Positions 51,351 through 60,864 of a stretch of 64,000 bases of DNA are shown in pieces (the first letter of the stretch is position 1; the number at the start of each line of letters is the position of its first letter). Position numbers and translations under genes: made by a program. This DNA is from Mesorhizobium sp. ORS 3359 (GTDB taxonomy: Bacteria > Pseudomonadota > Alphaproteobacteria > Rhizobiales > Rhizobiaceae), in contig CCNC01000138.1 in the NCBI GenBank assembly GCA_000824845.1, forward strand, positions 1-64,000, read 5' to 3'. The notes under the pieces are model-generated. The model worked only from the letters and a program-made list of their open reading frames with translations, searched no databases and was not told the DNA's origin.

Positions 51351-53762
51351 ATGGCCAAGATATCCAAGGCTTCCGGCGACGGCGTTTTCGCAGTCCTCCC
51401 ACTGCGCGATATCGTCGTGTTCCCGCATATGATCGTTCCGCTCTTCGTGGGCCGTGAAAAGTCGATCAAGGCGCTGGAAGAGGTGATGGGTCAGGAAAAG
51501 CAGATCCTGCTCGCCACCCAGATGAATGCAGCCGACGACGATCCTGAGCCCGATGCGATCTTCGACATCGGCACGCTCGCCAATGTGCTGCAGCTCTTGA
51601 AGCTGCCCGACGGCACCGTGAAGGTTCTGGTCGAGGGCGCCTCGCGCGCCAAGATCGTCTCGTTCACCGACCGCGCCGATTTCCATGAGGCCCGCGCCAC
51701 GGCGCTCGCCGAGCCGGAAGAGGAAGAGGTCGAGATCGAGGCGCTTGCCCGCTCGGTCGTCACCGACTTCGAGAATTACGTCAAGCTGAACAAGAAGATC
51801 TCGCCCGAAGTGGTGGGCGCGGCCAGCCAGATCGACGACTATTCCAAGCTCGCCGATACGGTTGCCTCGCATCTCGCCATCAAGATCCCCGAGAAGCAGG
51901 AGATGCTCGCCACGCTTTCCGTGAAGGAGCGTCTGGAGAAGGCGATGGGCTTCATGGAAGCCGAGATCTCCGTGCTCCAGGTGGAGAAGCGCATCCGCTC
52001 GCGCGTCAAGCGCCAGATGGAGAAGACGCAGCGCGAGTACTACCTCAACGAGCAGATGAAGGCGATCCAGAAGGAGCTCGGCGAGGGCGAGGACGGCCGC
52101 GACGAGGCCGCCGAGATCGAGGCGCGCATCAAGAAGACCAAGCTCTCCAAGGAGGCCCGCGAGAAGGCGGAAGCCGAGTTGAAGAAGCTGCGGTCGATGT
52201 CGCCGATGTCGGCTGAATCGACGGTGGTGCGCAATTATCTGGACTGGCTGCTGTCGATCCCGTGGGGCAAGAACTCCAAGGTCAAGCAGGACCTCAACTA
52301 TGCGCAGGACGTGCTCGACGCCGATCATTTCGGCCTCGACAAGGTCAAGGAGCGCATCGTCGAGTATCTGGCCGTGCAGAGCCGGCAGAAGAAGCTGAAG
52401 GGGCCGATCCTATGCCTCGTCGGACCGCCCGGCGTCGGCAAGACCTCGCTCGGCAAGTCGATCGCCAAGGCGACCGGACGCGAGTTCATCCGCATGGCGC
52501 TCGGCGGCGTGCGTGACGAGGCCGAGATCCGCGGTCACCGGCGGACCTATATCGGCTCGATGCCCGGCAAGGTCATCCAGTCGATGAAGAAGGCCAAGAA
52601 GTCCAACCCGCTCTTCCTGCTCGATGAGATCGACAAGATGGGCCAGGACTTCCGCGGCGATCCGTCATCGGCCCTGCTCGAGGTGCTCGATCCGGAGCAG
52701 AACTCGACGTTCATGGACCATTACCTCGAGGTCGAATACGACCTGTCGAGCGTGATGTTCGTGACGACGGCGAACACGCTGAACATCCCTGCGCCCCTGA
52801 TGGACCGCATGGAGATCATCCGCATCGCCGGTTACACCGAGGACGAGAAGATCGAGATCGCCAAGCGTCACCTGATGCCAAAGGTGATCCGTGATCATGC
52901 CCTGCAGCCGAACGAATTCTCGGTCGGTGAGGACGCGATCCGCGGCATCATCCAGACCTACACGCGGGAAGCCGGCGTGCGCAGCCTGGAGCGCGAGTTG
53001 ATGAAGCTCGGGCGCAAGGCGGTGACCGAGATCCTGCGGACGAAGAAGAAGACGGTGAAGATCACGGCGGAAAACCTCGCCGATTATCTTGGCGTGCCCC
53101 GCTTCCGCTTCGGTCAGGTCGAGGCCGACGATCAGGTCGGCGTGGTCACGGGTCTTGCCTGGACGGAAGTCGGCGGCGAGCTGCTGACGATCGAAGGCGT
53201 CATGATGCCCGGCAAGGGCCGCATGACGGTGACGGGCAATCTGCGCGACGTGATGAAGGAATCGATCTCGGCGGCGGCTTCCTATGTCCGCTCCAGGGCG
53301 CTCGATTTCGGCATCGAGCCACCGCTGTTCGACAAGCGCGACATCCACGTCCACTTGCCGGAAGGCGCGACCCCGAAGGACGGTCCGTCCGCCGGCGCCG
53401 CGATGGCCACGGCCATCGTGTCGGTGCTGACGGGAATCCCGGTCCGGGCCGATGTGGCGATGACGGGCGAGATCACGCTGCGTGGTCGCATCCTGCCGAT
53501 CGGCGGCCTGAAGGAGAAGCTGCTCGCGGCATTGCGCGGAGGCATCAAGAAGGTGCTGATCCCGGAAGAGAACGTCAAGGATTTGGCGGACATTCCGGAC
53601 AATGTGAAGAACGGCATGGAGATCGTTCCGGTCTCGCGGGTCGGCGAGGTGCTCGCGCACGCGCTCACCCGGATGCCGGAGCCGATCGAGTGGGTCGAGC
53701 CGGTTAATGCGCCGGCCCCGGTCGACGCCGGCGACGATGCCGGAAAGTCGCTCGCGCACTAA
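51351..53762 (+). CDS. lon: ATP-dependent protease Lon
   Basis: An 803-residue Lon of the LonA type. The N-terminal substrate-recognition domain (about 10-210) begins with [20 protein letters not shown]. The AAA+ module has Walker [16 protein letters not shown] and the sensor region. The C-terminal protease domain carries the Ser-Lys dyad, with the Ser in [13 protein letters not shown] and the Lys about 43 residues later in [17 protein letters not shown] 51351 is preferred; in-frame ATG 51336 and TTG 51312 are alternatives. It ends with a strong terminator before the HU gene. Confidence 0.97.
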   Translation: MAKISKASGDGVFAVLPLRDIVVFPHMIVPLFVGREKSIKALEEVMGQEKQILLATQMNAADDDPEPDAIFDIGTLANVLQLLKLPDGTVKVLVEGASRAKIVSFTDRADFHEARATALAEPEEEEVEIEALARSVVTDFENYVKLNKKISPEVVGAASQIDDYSKLADTVASHLAIKIPEKQEMLATLSVKERLEKAMGFMEAEISVLQVEKRIRSRVKRQMEKTQREYYLNEQMKAIQKELGEGEDGRDEAAEIEARIKKTKLSKEAREKAEAELKKLRSMSPMSAESTVVRNYLDWLLSIPWGKNSKVKQDLNYAQDVLDADHFGLDKVKERIVEYLAVQSRQKKLKGPILCLVGPPGVGKTSLGKSIAKATGREFIRMALGGVRDEAEIRGHRRTYIGSMPGKVIQSMKKAKKSNPLFLLDEIDKMGQDFRGDPSSALLEVLDPEQNSTFMDHYLEVEYDLSSVMFVTTANTLNIPAPLMDRMEIIRIAGYTEDEKIEIAKRHLMPKVIRDHALQPNEFSVGEDAIRGIIQTYTREAGVRSLERELMKLGRKAVTEILRTKKKTVKITAENLADYLGVPRFRFGQVEADDQVGVVTGLAWTEVGGELLTIEGVMMPGKGRMTVTGNLRDVMKESISAAASYVRSRALDFGIEPPLFDKRDIHVHLPEGATPKDGPSAGAAMATAIVSVLTGIPVRADVAMTGEITLRGRILPIGGLKEKLLAALRGGIKKVLIPEENVKDLADIPDNVKNGMEIVPVSRVGEVLAHALTRMPEPIEWVEPVNAPAPVDAGDDAGKSLAH

Positions 53763-53791
53763 CAAATGTTAAGGTGCAGTGCACAAAGAGA

Positions 53792-53818
53792 AAGCCGGGC
53801 CTTGAGCCCGGCTTTTTC
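53792..53818 (+). terminator. Rho-independent terminator after lon
   Basis: AAAGCCGGGC, CTTGA loop, GCCCGGCTTT and a continuing T-run: ten perfect pairs. Confidence 0.93.
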
Positions 53819-53872
53819 ATGTGAAAAAGCCACGAAAAAATACAAAAAAGCCCGGATTTCCGCGGTTTTTGG

Positions 53873-53901
53873 CTTGGGTTCCGAGAAGCTTCTTTCTAAA
53901 G
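53873..53901 (+). promoter_or_regulatory. Promoter of the HU gene
   Basis: CTTGGG (53873-53878), a 17-bp spacer, CTAAAG (53896-53901), close to the rhizobial housekeeping consensus. The implied transcript start is about 50 bp before the HU start codon. Confidence 0.55.
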
Positions 53902-53957
53902 TCCGTTTCCTGCCGGATGAGTCGTAAGTTCCGGTTTTCTCATGGAAGGGAATTTTG

Positions 53958-54230
53958 ATGAACAAGAACGAACTGGTGTCCGCTGTCGCCGATGCCGCAA
54001 GCATTTCGAAGGCTGATGCGCAGTCCGCCGTCGATGCGGTGTTCTCCGTGATCACAGGCGAACTGAAGAAGGGCGGCGATGTCCGGCTTGTCGGCTTCGG
54101 AAATTTCACCGTGTCAAAACGCGCTGCTTCGACCGGCCGCAATCCGCAGACCGGCGCGGAAGTGAAGATTCCGGCGCGCACCGTGCCGAAGTTCTCGGCC
54201 GGCAAGGGCCTCAAGGACGCGGTCAACTAA
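53958..54230 (+). CDS. hup: HU family DNA-binding protein
   Basis: A 90-residue nucleoid protein that bends and compacts DNA as a dimer. NKNELVSAVADAASISKADAQSAVDAVFSVI is the helical dimerisation part, and GFGNFTVSKRAASTGRNPQTG with the FSAGKGLKDAVN ending is the beta-ribbon arm and tail. The invariant Pro of the arm tip (RNPQTG) is present. ATG 53958 directly follows an in-frame TTG. Strong promoter and terminator flank it. Confidence 0.97.
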   Translation: MNKNELVSAVADAASISKADAQSAVDAVFSVITGELKKGGDVRLVGFGNFTVSKRAASTGRNPQTGAEVKIPARTVPKFSAGKGLKDAVN

Positions 54231-54249
54231 GACCTTTTTCTTTAAGTGC

Positions 54250-54282
54250 AGAAAAGCCGGGCTTGCCCGGCTTTTCTTTTTT
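54250..54282 (+). terminator. Strong terminator after the HU gene (possibly bidirectional)
   Basis: AGAAAAGCCGGG, loop CTTG, CCCGGCTTTTCT, then TTTTTT: twelve perfect pairs. The matching A-run on the left could also end the convergent aldo/keto reductase transcript. Confidence 0.93.
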
Positions 54283-54301
54283 CGGCTGAGAGGCAGCCGG
54301 T

Positions 54302-55324
54302 TCAGGCCGTCGGCGCGTCGGCGCGCATCAGGCCTTCCTGTTTCAAATCCGCCCACAGCGCCGCTGGTATTTTGGTGTCGAGCAGCGCGCGGTTGCTTTC
54401 GACTTCCGACGGCCGTTGGCCGCCGGGGATCACCGACATCACCGACGGATGCTGCAGCGGGAATTGCAGCGCCGCCTCGATCAGGCGCACGTTGTGGCGC
54501 TTGCAGACTTCCTCGATACGCGCGACGCGATCCAGGATTTCCTTCGGCGCCTCGCTATAGTTGTAGAAGGCGCCGGGCTTCGGCCCGGTCGCCAGCACGC
54601 CGGAATTGTAGGGGCCGCCCAGCACGATGCCGATGCCGCGCTTCTGGCAAAGCGGCAGGAAGGACTGCAGCGCTTCCTGTTCGAGCAGCGTGTAGCGGCC
54701 GGCGAGCAGGAAAAGGTCAAAGTCGCCACGTTCGGCCAGCGTCTGGGCGACCTGCCATTCATTGATGCCGCCGCCGAAGGCCTTGATCACGCCCTGATCG
54801 CGGAGCGAAAGCAGCCCGTAATAGCCGGACGACATGAACTCCGCGATGCGGGCATCCGAGGCCTCCTTGCTGCCATGGGTGAAGATGTCGACGTCGTGCA
54901 CGAAGAGGATGTCGATGCGGTCGACGCCAAGACGCTCCAGCGAGGCCTCGAAGGAGCGCATGACGCCGTCATAGGAGTAGTCGTAGACTTCGCGGCGCGA
55001 CGGCGTCTCGAAGAACTTGCCGATGCCGGTGCGCTGGTCCGGCGGGGCGACGCGCATGATGCGGCCGACCTTGCTCGACAGCACATAGTCATCGCGCTTC
55101 CTGCCGCGCAGGAACGGGTTGAGGCGGGTTTCCGACAGGCCGAGGCCGTAAAGCGGCGCCGTGTCAAAGTAACGGCAGCCAGCCTTCCATGCCGCGTCCA
55201 GGGTGGCATTGGCGTCCTCGTCGGAGATGGCGCGGTAGAGATTGCCGAGCGGCGCGGTGCCGAAGCCGAGTTCGGTGAAGGTGATGCCGCCATTGCCGAT
55301 GCGGTCGAAGTGCCGTGTCTTCAT
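54302..55324 (-). CDS. Aldo/keto reductase (D-threo-aldose 1-dehydrogenase-like)
   Basis: A 340-residue aldo/keto reductase. The catalytic tetrad can be placed as Asp and Tyr in FDTAPLYGLG, Lys in SSKVGR, and His in LFVHDVDI. The TELGFGTAPLGNLYR opening, long loop and absence of the usual AKR C-terminus resemble the L-fucose/D-threo-aldose dehydrogenases of soil bacteria, which oxidise the anomeric carbon with NAD(P). ATG 55324 was chosen; the frame stays open beyond it over the SIS gene. It forms one edge of the sugar locus, and a FucU mutarotase downstream in the locus supports an aldose substrate. Confidence 0.85.
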   Translation of the reverse strand: MKTRHFDRIGNGGITFTELGFGTAPLGNLYRAISDEDANATLDAAWKAGCRYFDTAPLYGLGLSETRLNPFLRGRKRDDYVLSSKVGRIMRVAPPDQRTGIGKFFETPSRREVYDYSYDGVMRSFEASLERLGVDRIDILFVHDVDIFTHGSKEASDARIAEFMSSGYYGLLSLRDQGVIKAFGGGINEWQVAQTLAERGDFDLFLLAGRYTLLEQEALQSFLPLCQKRGIGIVLGGPYNSGVLATGPKPGAFYNYSEAPKEILDRVARIEEVCKRHNVRLIEAALQFPLQHPSVMSVIPGGQRPSEVESNRALLDTKIPAALWADLKQEGLMRADAPTA

Positions 55325-55511
55325 GTCTGACGATGTCCCGGAGCGATTTGTCTGACATGACACTATCACGCCGGTGGCCCAGCAAAAGTGCCGAGGCTCG
55401 TTGGACAGCGATTTTCGCAATGCTAGCATGAACAAAAAAGAGCCTTTCGCGGCAGCGAGCCGCCGAATCTGTAGAGACACGCGACATCGCGCAGACAGGG
55501 TGAGCCATTCC

Positions 55512-56078
55512 ATGAGCAAAGCCGGATCCGGCATGTTCGCGACCGCGCTGGACGAGCTTGGCGCGGTGCTGGCGCGCACGGATGAAGCGCGGATCGACGC
55601 GGCCTGCGCCATGCTGGCTGGCGCCGGCAGGATTGCCGTCTATGGCTGCGGCCGCGAGGCGCTGCAGGTGAAGAGTTTTGCCATGCGGCTCTATCATCTC
55701 GGCCTGCCGGCTTCGGTGGTCGGCGACATGACCACGCCGCCGCTCGGGCAGGGCGACGTCTTCCTGGCGAGCTCAGGGCCGGGCGAGACCACCACCGTGC
55801 TGACCTTGATGCGGGTTGCCCGCGATGCCGGCGCGAAGGTGCTGCTCCTGACGGCCGAACCGACAGGCAGCGCGGCGAAACTCGCCGACTTCACGCTGGT
55901 CATCCCGGCGCAGACCATGGCCAGTGACCAGGGCGCGGCAAGAACCTCGGTGCTGCCAATGGGCTCGCTGTTCGAAGGCGCGCTGTTCCTGTTGTTCGAG
56001 ATCATGGTGCTGAGGCTCCAGGCGCTGACCAATGCGACGCCGGAAGCCATGCGCGCCAGGCACACCAATATGGAGTAG
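55512..56078 (+). CDS. SIS-domain sugar-phosphate isomerase-like protein
   Basis: A 188-residue single SIS domain protein of the 6-phospho-3-hexuloisomerase (HxlB) type. Family features are AGAGRIAVYGCGREALQVKSFAMRL, then VFLASSGPGETTTVLTLMRVARDAGA (phosphosugar-binding Ser/Thr cluster) and the terminal RHTNME. It likely isomerises or binds a keto-sugar phosphate in this locus. ATG 55512 gives the family length. The downstream creatininase-family gene starts three bases after its stop, so the two are one translational unit. Divergent from the aldo/keto reductase gene. Confidence 0.85.
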   Translation: MSKAGSGMFATALDELGAVLARTDEARIDAACAMLAGAGRIAVYGCGREALQVKSFAMRLYHLGLPASVVGDMTTPPLGQGDVFLASSGPGETTTVLTLMRVARDAGAKVLLLTAEPTGSAAKLADFTLVIPAQTMASDQGAARTSVLPMGSLFEGALFLLFEIMVLRLQALTNATPEAMRARHTNME

Positions 56079-56081
56079 GGC

Positions 56082-56825
56082 ATGCGCTACGAGCTGATGC
56101 TGCCGCACCAGATCCGCAAGGCGATCGAGGAGAACTGGCCGGTCGTGCTGCCCCTCGGCGTGCTCGAATACCATGGCGAGCACATGGCGGTCGGCATGGA
56201 CACTTTGGCCGTCATCAAGACAGTGGAGCTGATCGAGAAGGAGAGGGACCTCGTCATCCTGCCGCCCTTCTATTACGGCGCGGCAAGCTATGCGGTGGCG
56301 GCGCCGGAAGGCAGCGGCTCGGTGCAGGTCGGTGGTCCGGTGCTTTCGCCATTCGCCGAGGAATTATTCTACGGGCTGTTGCGTATCGGCTTCCGCAACA
56401 TCCACGCCATCATCCACCACCAGACCGAGAATTTCGTCGCGGGCATGCCGACCGACCTCGCCTTCAAGACCGCGGGGCGGCAGGCGATCTTCCGCTTCCT
56501 GGAAAAGGAACGAGGCGAGGGCTGGTGGGGGTCGAACACGATGGCCGATTACTATGCCGGCCATGCCCAAGGCGAGAATGTCTTCAACTGGGTGCAGGTG
56601 CATCCGCTGATGCCGGCCGCGATGAACGGCAAATACCCGTTCGACCATGCCGGCAAAGGCGAAACCTCGTTGATGCTGGCGTTATGCCCCGAGGCCGTGG
56701 ACGAGAAGCATTTGACCGACAACACCGGCTGGTACACGAAAGACGCAGCGGAGGCCTCGGCGGGCCTCGGCCAGATCGGCGTCGCCATGATCCTTGATCA
56801 TTTAAGGTCCATCCTAGTGCGATAG
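56082..56825 (+). CDS. Creatininase-family amidohydrolase
   Basis: A 247-residue protein of the creatininase superfamily. The metal-site opening is WPVVLPLGVLEYHGEHMAVGMDT (Glu, His and Asp ligands), followed by the conserved GGPVLSPFAEELFYGLLRIGF and the IIHHQTEN site in place of the usual glycine-rich histidine block. Relatives hydrolyse cyclic amides or act in sugar pathways; this one is not a known creatininase. It starts three bases after the SIS gene. Its presence in a sugar locus suggests a cyclic or amide-linked substrate, but that is inference. Confidence 0.82.
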   Translation: MRYELMLPHQIRKAIEENWPVVLPLGVLEYHGEHMAVGMDTLAVIKTVELIEKERDLVILPPFYYGAASYAVAAPEGSGSVQVGGPVLSPFAEELFYGLLRIGFRNIHAIIHHQTENFVAGMPTDLAFKTAGRQAIFRFLEKERGEGWWGSNTMADYYAGHAQGENVFNWVQVHPLMPAAMNGKYPFDHAGKGETSLMLALCPEAVDEKHLTDNTGWYTKDAAEASAGLGQIGVAMILDHLRSILVR

Positions 56826-56869
56826 GCGCGGTTCTTTGTTCTCCCACAAAGGGGGAAGGAAAGGTCCAG

Positions 56870-57787
56870 CTACTTCACCGAGCCGGCCGTCATGCCCATG
56901 ATCAGATAACGCTCGAGCGCGATGCCGATGATGGCCAGTGGCGCGATTGCGGCGGTGGCCAGGGCTGCCATCGACCACCAGTTGATGCCTTGCGAGCCGG
57001 TCTGGCTCGCCACCATGACGGGGATGGTCTTGGCGTCGGTCGACGTCAGAAGCGCGGCGAAGAAATACTCGTTCCAGCACAGCACCATCGCCAGGATGAA
57101 GGCTGCCACCATGCCGGGCAGGGCGATCGGCATGACGATGCGGAAGAAGGCGCCCCAGATCGACAGCCCGTCAACCAAAGCCGCTTCCTCCAATTCCACG
57201 GGAATGGAGTTGAACTGGTCGCGCATGATCCAGATGACGATCGGCAGCACCATCAGCGTGTAGAGGAGCACGAGGCCGATGCGGGTGTCGAGGAGCGCCA
57301 CTTCCCGGTAGAGCACCAGGAAGGGGAGCGCCAGCACGACCGGCGGCAGGATGAGCTGCGACAGAAAGAAGAAGGAGATGTCCTCGTTCCTGAACCAGGC
57401 GAATTTGTAGCGATAGCGGACAAGGCCATAGGCGGCGAGGCTGCCGATGATGATGGCGAGAGCCGACGCGCCGACCGAGGTGATGACCGAGTTCATGAAG
57501 CGCTTGAAGAATTCGTCGCGCACGGTCGAGGTCTGGAAGATCGAATCCGGCGACAGGCCGAGTGAGCGCCAGCCCTTCCAGTCCGGCGTGAAGTCGACGA
57601 AGGGGATGAGATGGCCTTGCGTGACGTCGACCGCCGATTTGAACGAGGTGGTGATTGTCCAGTAGATCGGGAACAGGCACACGAATGCCCAGAAGACGAG
57701 CGCGCCATAGATGAAGACGCGGCTGGTGATGAAGGCCGCCGGCGAGCGGATTTCGGAAACGGTGTAGTCGGTGGTCTGGACGCTCAT
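56870..57787 (-). CDS. Carbohydrate ABC transporter permease, CUT1 MalG-type
   Basis: A 305-residue inner-membrane permease with six transmembrane segments. It begins with a MalG-like first helix (ALVFWAFVCLFPIYWTITTSFK). The EAA loop that docks on the ATPase is ELEEAALVDGLSIWGAFFRIVMPIALPG. ATG 57787 (MSVQTTDY) leads into the first helix. The second permease ends eight bases upstream, so the two are translationally linked in the order SBP-permease-permease. Confidence 0.93.
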   Translation of the reverse strand: MSVQTTDYTVSEIRSPAAFITSRVFIYGALVFWAFVCLFPIYWTITTSFKSAVDVTQGHLIPFVDFTPDWKGWRSLGLSPDSIFQTSTVRDEFFKRFMNSVITSVGASALAIIIGSLAAYGLVRYRYKFAWFRNEDISFFFLSQLILPPVVLALPFLVLYREVALLDTRIGLVLLYTLMVLPIVIWIMRDQFNSIPVELEEAALVDGLSIWGAFFRIVMPIALPGMVAAFILAMVLCWNEYFFAALLTSTDAKTIPVMVASQTGSQGINWWSMAALATAAIAPLAIIGIALERYLIMGMTAGSVK

Positions 57788-57795
57788 GATGCCGC

Positions 57796-58911
57796 TCAGT
57801 TGACGTTGCGCACGAAGCGACTGGCGACTTTCAGCAGCCAGGTCACGAAGACGACGATGATGATCAGATAGGCCATGGCGAGCATGGTGCCGTAGCCGAC
57901 ATTCGAGCGATCGCGATATTCGCGGTAGATGAAGCTCGACACGGAATCGGTGGCGCCGCCGGGGCCGCCGGAGGTCAGGGTGATGATGATGTCGGCGAGC
58001 TTCAGCTTGAAGATGATGCGCAGGATCACCGCCGTCACCGACACCGGCAGCATCAGCGGAAAGGTCACCTGCCAGAAGGTCTGCCACGCGGTCGCTCCGT
58101 CGACGCGGGCGGCCTCCAGCACCTCGCGCGACATCGCCTGCAGGCCGGCAAGCAGCATGATCATCATGAACGGGATGAACGTCCAGGCATCGAGCATCAT
58201 GATCGAGATGCGGGCGGTGATCGGGTCTGAGAAGAAGGCGGGATTGTCCCAGCCGAGATGACGCGCCAGCGTCGCCGCCGGTCCGAACCGGTACTCCATC
58301 AGCGACTTGCCGACCATCCAGGACACCGCCACCGGCGACAGCATCAGCGGCAGCAGGAAGACGACGCGGAAGAACTTTCGCGCCTTGATCTGCGCGTTGA
58401 GCAACAGCGCCAAGCCGAAGGCGATGACATATTCCACCAGCACCGCAAGCACATAGAGCACCATGTTGAACAGCGCGTTGCGGTAATAGGGGTCGGCCAG
58501 CATCTGCCAGAAATTGTCGAGGCCGTTGAACCTGCGTCCGGCAAACGAACTTAGGTTCCAGTCGGTCAACGCGATGTAGAAGCCGAACAGCGTCGGGAAG
58601 ATCACCATGGCGATGGTGAAGAGCAGCGCCGGCAAAAGGAACAGCGCGCGCTGCCCGTCCTCGCCGCGCGTCAGCACCTGCCAGGCACCGAGCGCGATAC
58701 CCCACAGGATGTAGGCATAGATCACCGGCCGCCAGGTGTCGAAGCCGAATGTGGACATCTCGGTCTTGTAGAGGACCTGCACGACGATGATCGCCAGCAA
58801 GCCGAGCGTCGCGATGGCCAACAGGCCCCAGCCGAGCCGCTTGCGTCCTTGCGGGATCAGGTCGGCCGGATTCGCCGTCCACGCATTCGCGGTCGAAGTT
58901 TGCTCAGCCAC
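57796..58911 (-). CDS. Carbohydrate ABC transporter permease, CUT1 MalF-type
   Basis: A 371-residue permease, longer than average because of an N-terminal extension with two extra hydrophobic segments (about residues 28-50 and 63-82) before the standard six. The MalF-like start is LLPALLFTIAMVIFPTLFGFYIALTDWNLSS, and the EAA loop is EVLEAARVDGATAWQTFWQVTFPLMLP. It pairs with the downstream permease. Start ATG 58911; an 11-bp hairpin separates it from the upstream binding-protein gene. Confidence 0.92.
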   Translation of the reverse strand: MAEQTSTANAWTANPADLIPQGRKRLGWGLLAIATLGLLAIIVVQVLYKTEMSTFGFDTWRPVIYAYILWGIALGAWQVLTRGEDGQRALFLLPALLFTIAMVIFPTLFGFYIALTDWNLSSFAGRRFNGLDNFWQMLADPYYRNALFNMVLYVLAVLVEYVIAFGLALLLNAQIKARKFFRVVFLLPLMLSPVAVSWMVGKSLMEYRFGPAATLARHLGWDNPAFFSDPITARISIMMLDAWTFIPFMMIMLLAGLQAMSREVLEAARVDGATAWQTFWQVTFPLMLPVSVTAVILRIIFKLKLADIIITLTSGGPGGATDSVSSFIYREYRDRSNVGYGTMLAMAYLIIIVVFVTWLLKVASRFVRNVN

Positions 58912-58953
58912 TCTTGCCTCTTAGCGCATCAAACCGGGCGGGCCGGTAAAGAT

Positions 58954-58984
58954 GCGGCCCGATGACGATGTGCCATCGGGCCGC
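58954..58984 (-). other. Intergenic hairpin between binding-protein and permease genes
   Basis: GCGGCCCGATG, nine-base loop, CATCGGGCCGC: eleven perfect GC-rich pairs, 19 bp after the binding-protein stop and 43 bp before the permease start, without a T-run. This position and form match the stabilising hairpins that give binding proteins more mRNA than their permeases. Confidence 0.7.
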
Positions 58985-59002
58985 GACGTCTCATAGGCCA
59001 GC

Positions 59003-60679
59003 CTACATGCCAAGCGAGGCTTTGTAGAGCTTCACCTGCTTCTCACGGCCGATCTGGTCGGTCAGCTTTTCCCAGGCCGCGGCGATGGCGTCGGCGCCTT
59101 CCTGGGCCTTCATCTTGCCGGCGAAGGTATTGGCCAGGATGTCCTCGGCTGCGGAGTAGTACTGGAAGATGCCGGGGATGCGCGGCTCGATCGCCGCGTT
59201 CGGATGGTTATAGGAGTCGCCTTCCGACTTGAGGTAGGAGGTGATGAAGGCTTCGTCATAGCCGGCCGCAACCCATTCCGGAATGTTGAAATGGGAGTTG
59301 CGGTAGGGCTGGAAGCCCGACGGATACATCGCCGTCCAGATCGACAGGTCCTTGCCGCCGAGATGCGCGGCGGCCGACCACGCCGCCTTCTTCTTCTTCT
59401 CGTCCTTGTCGACACGGGCCATGACATAGACGCCCCAGCCAAGATAGGCGCAGTTCGGCGCATAGTTCGGGCCGCTGGCAAGCTTTTCCCATTTGCCCGT
59501 CTTGGAATTGTAGACGTCGTCGGAGCCCGGCAGGATTGAGAAGCCGGTGACGTCGCCGATGACCGACGAGTCATTGGTCTTGACGTTCGAGCCGACGTCG
59601 CCCCACCAGGGGATCATCGAGCCGGTACCGGCCAGGAACTGCTGGAAAGCAGTCGTGTTCGGATCGGCGTTGATCTGGTCGGCGGGCTCGGAGGGCAGGG
59701 CGTCGATGACGTCCTGGATGGCGCGTACCCAGGCCGGATTGTTGACGCGCGGCTTCATCGTGTCGGCGTCGAACAGCCAGGCCTTGTCATCGGGATGCTT
59801 GGCATAGGCGGTGGCGCGGCTGCCGAGGAAATAGAAGCCGAACCCGCCCCAGGGCTTGGGCGCGTCGAGATAGCCATAGACGTCCTGGCCCTTGAATTTC
59901 TTGCCCTTCAGGAATTTGGTCACGGCCTGCACCTGCTGCCAGGTCTTGGGCACGCCCCACTCCGTGAGGCCTGCCTTGTCGCCGCTGTCCGCCTTCCAGG
60001 CTGACGCCAGTTCGGAGTCGGAGAACACGTCGGTGCGGTAGTTGAAATTGTGCGTGTCGCCGTCGATGGTCACGCGATACTGCTTGCCGTCCCACGTGCC
60101 GACCGGCGGCTTCAGGTAGTTGACCAGATCGTCGAAGTCGATCTGCTTCTTCACCCAGTCGGGCATTTCCGAGGTCAGGCCCTTGCCGCAGACGTCGCCT
60201 TCGAAGGGCGCGCCCATCTCGATGATGTCGAAGTCGACGGTGCCGGTGGCGATCGACTGCTGCAGGCGGGCGTTGTAGTCGGCCTGGGCAAGGTCGATCC
60301 AGCTGATCTTGGCGCCCGTATAGGCCTCCCACGGTTTCAGGAAGCCGCGGAACAGCACGTTGTGCAGGTTCTGGTTGTTGAGGCCCATGAAGGTGAGCTC
60401 GACACCGGCGAACTCGCCTTGCTTGACGTTGGCCTTGGTCGCTTCCAGGCAGAGCTCGCCGACCTTCTGGAAATCGGCATCCGTCGGCTGGCCTTTGCCC
60501 ACGCCCGGGATCTGCAGGATTTTCGCACGCAGACTATCGTCGGCCGCGGCAGGCCTCGTCAGCGCGCCGAGCCCGGCGCCGGAAGCGGCGGCGATCGCGG
60601 CCATACTGGCCGCGCCCTTCAGCACATCGCGGCGGCTCGCGCCGGCGCGCATCAGTTTCTCGTACAGGTCGACTCTCAT
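59003..60679 (-). CDS. Long ABC-type sugar-binding protein with Tat signal
   Basis: A 558-residue periplasmic binding protein, well above the usual CUT1 length of about 420. The N-terminus carries a twin-arginine signal, ASRRDVLKGAAS, with an hydrophobic core and an AAADD cleavage region, so it is exported folded. The mature part shows VELTFMGLNNQNLHNVLFRGFLKPWEAYTGAKISW, typical of the first domain of sugar-binding proteins, and Trp-rich ligand pocket segments such as AMYPSGFQPYRN. Start ATG 60679. The divergent ATPase gene shares the operator-containing region. Confidence 0.9.
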   Translation of the reverse strand: MRVDLYEKLMRAGASRRDVLKGAASMAAIAAASGAGLGALTRPAAADDSLRAKILQIPGVGKGQPTDADFQKVGELCLEATKANVKQGEFAGVELTFMGLNNQNLHNVLFRGFLKPWEAYTGAKISWIDLAQADYNARLQQSIATGTVDFDIIEMGAPFEGDVCGKGLTSEMPDWVKKQIDFDDLVNYLKPPVGTWDGKQYRVTIDGDTHNFNYRTDVFSDSELASAWKADSGDKAGLTEWGVPKTWQQVQAVTKFLKGKKFKGQDVYGYLDAPKPWGGFGFYFLGSRATAYAKHPDDKAWLFDADTMKPRVNNPAWVRAIQDVIDALPSEPADQINADPNTTAFQQFLAGTGSMIPWWGDVGSNVKTNDSSVIGDVTGFSILPGSDDVYNSKTGKWEKLASGPNYAPNCAYLGWGVYVMARVDKDEKKKKAAWSAAAHLGGKDLSIWTAMYPSGFQPYRNSHFNIPEWVAAGYDEAFITSYLKSEGDSYNHPNAAIEPRIPGIFQYYSAAEDILANTFAGKMKAQEGADAIAAAWEKLTDQIGREKQVKLYKASLGM

Positions 60680-60852
60680 CTACAGGTTCCTCCCAGAACA
60701 ACAGCGATTGAATTGAAATGCCAATTTCTCGGACGTGCAAACGTCTACGGTTCTCCTCGATCATACGGGGACGTGGGACCCCACCCTGCGTCGCCGGAGT
60801 TCCGATTTCAGGGTAACAGGCCTGCGTCGGATTGGCACTCGCCACTATTCGC

Positions 60853-60864
60853 GTAATCGATTAC
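60853..60864. promoter_or_regulatory. LacI-type operator between divergent transporter operons
   Basis: GTAATCGATTAC is a perfect 12-bp palindrome with a central CG, the form of LacI/GalR-family operators (flanks CGC and CTTG). It lies between the binding-protein gene (minus) and the ATPase gene (plus). CTTGTCAACAAG just to its right is a second near-palindrome and may include the -35 of a rightward promoter whose -10 could be CTATAA at 60890-60895 (19-bp spacing, somewhat long). Confidence 0.55.
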
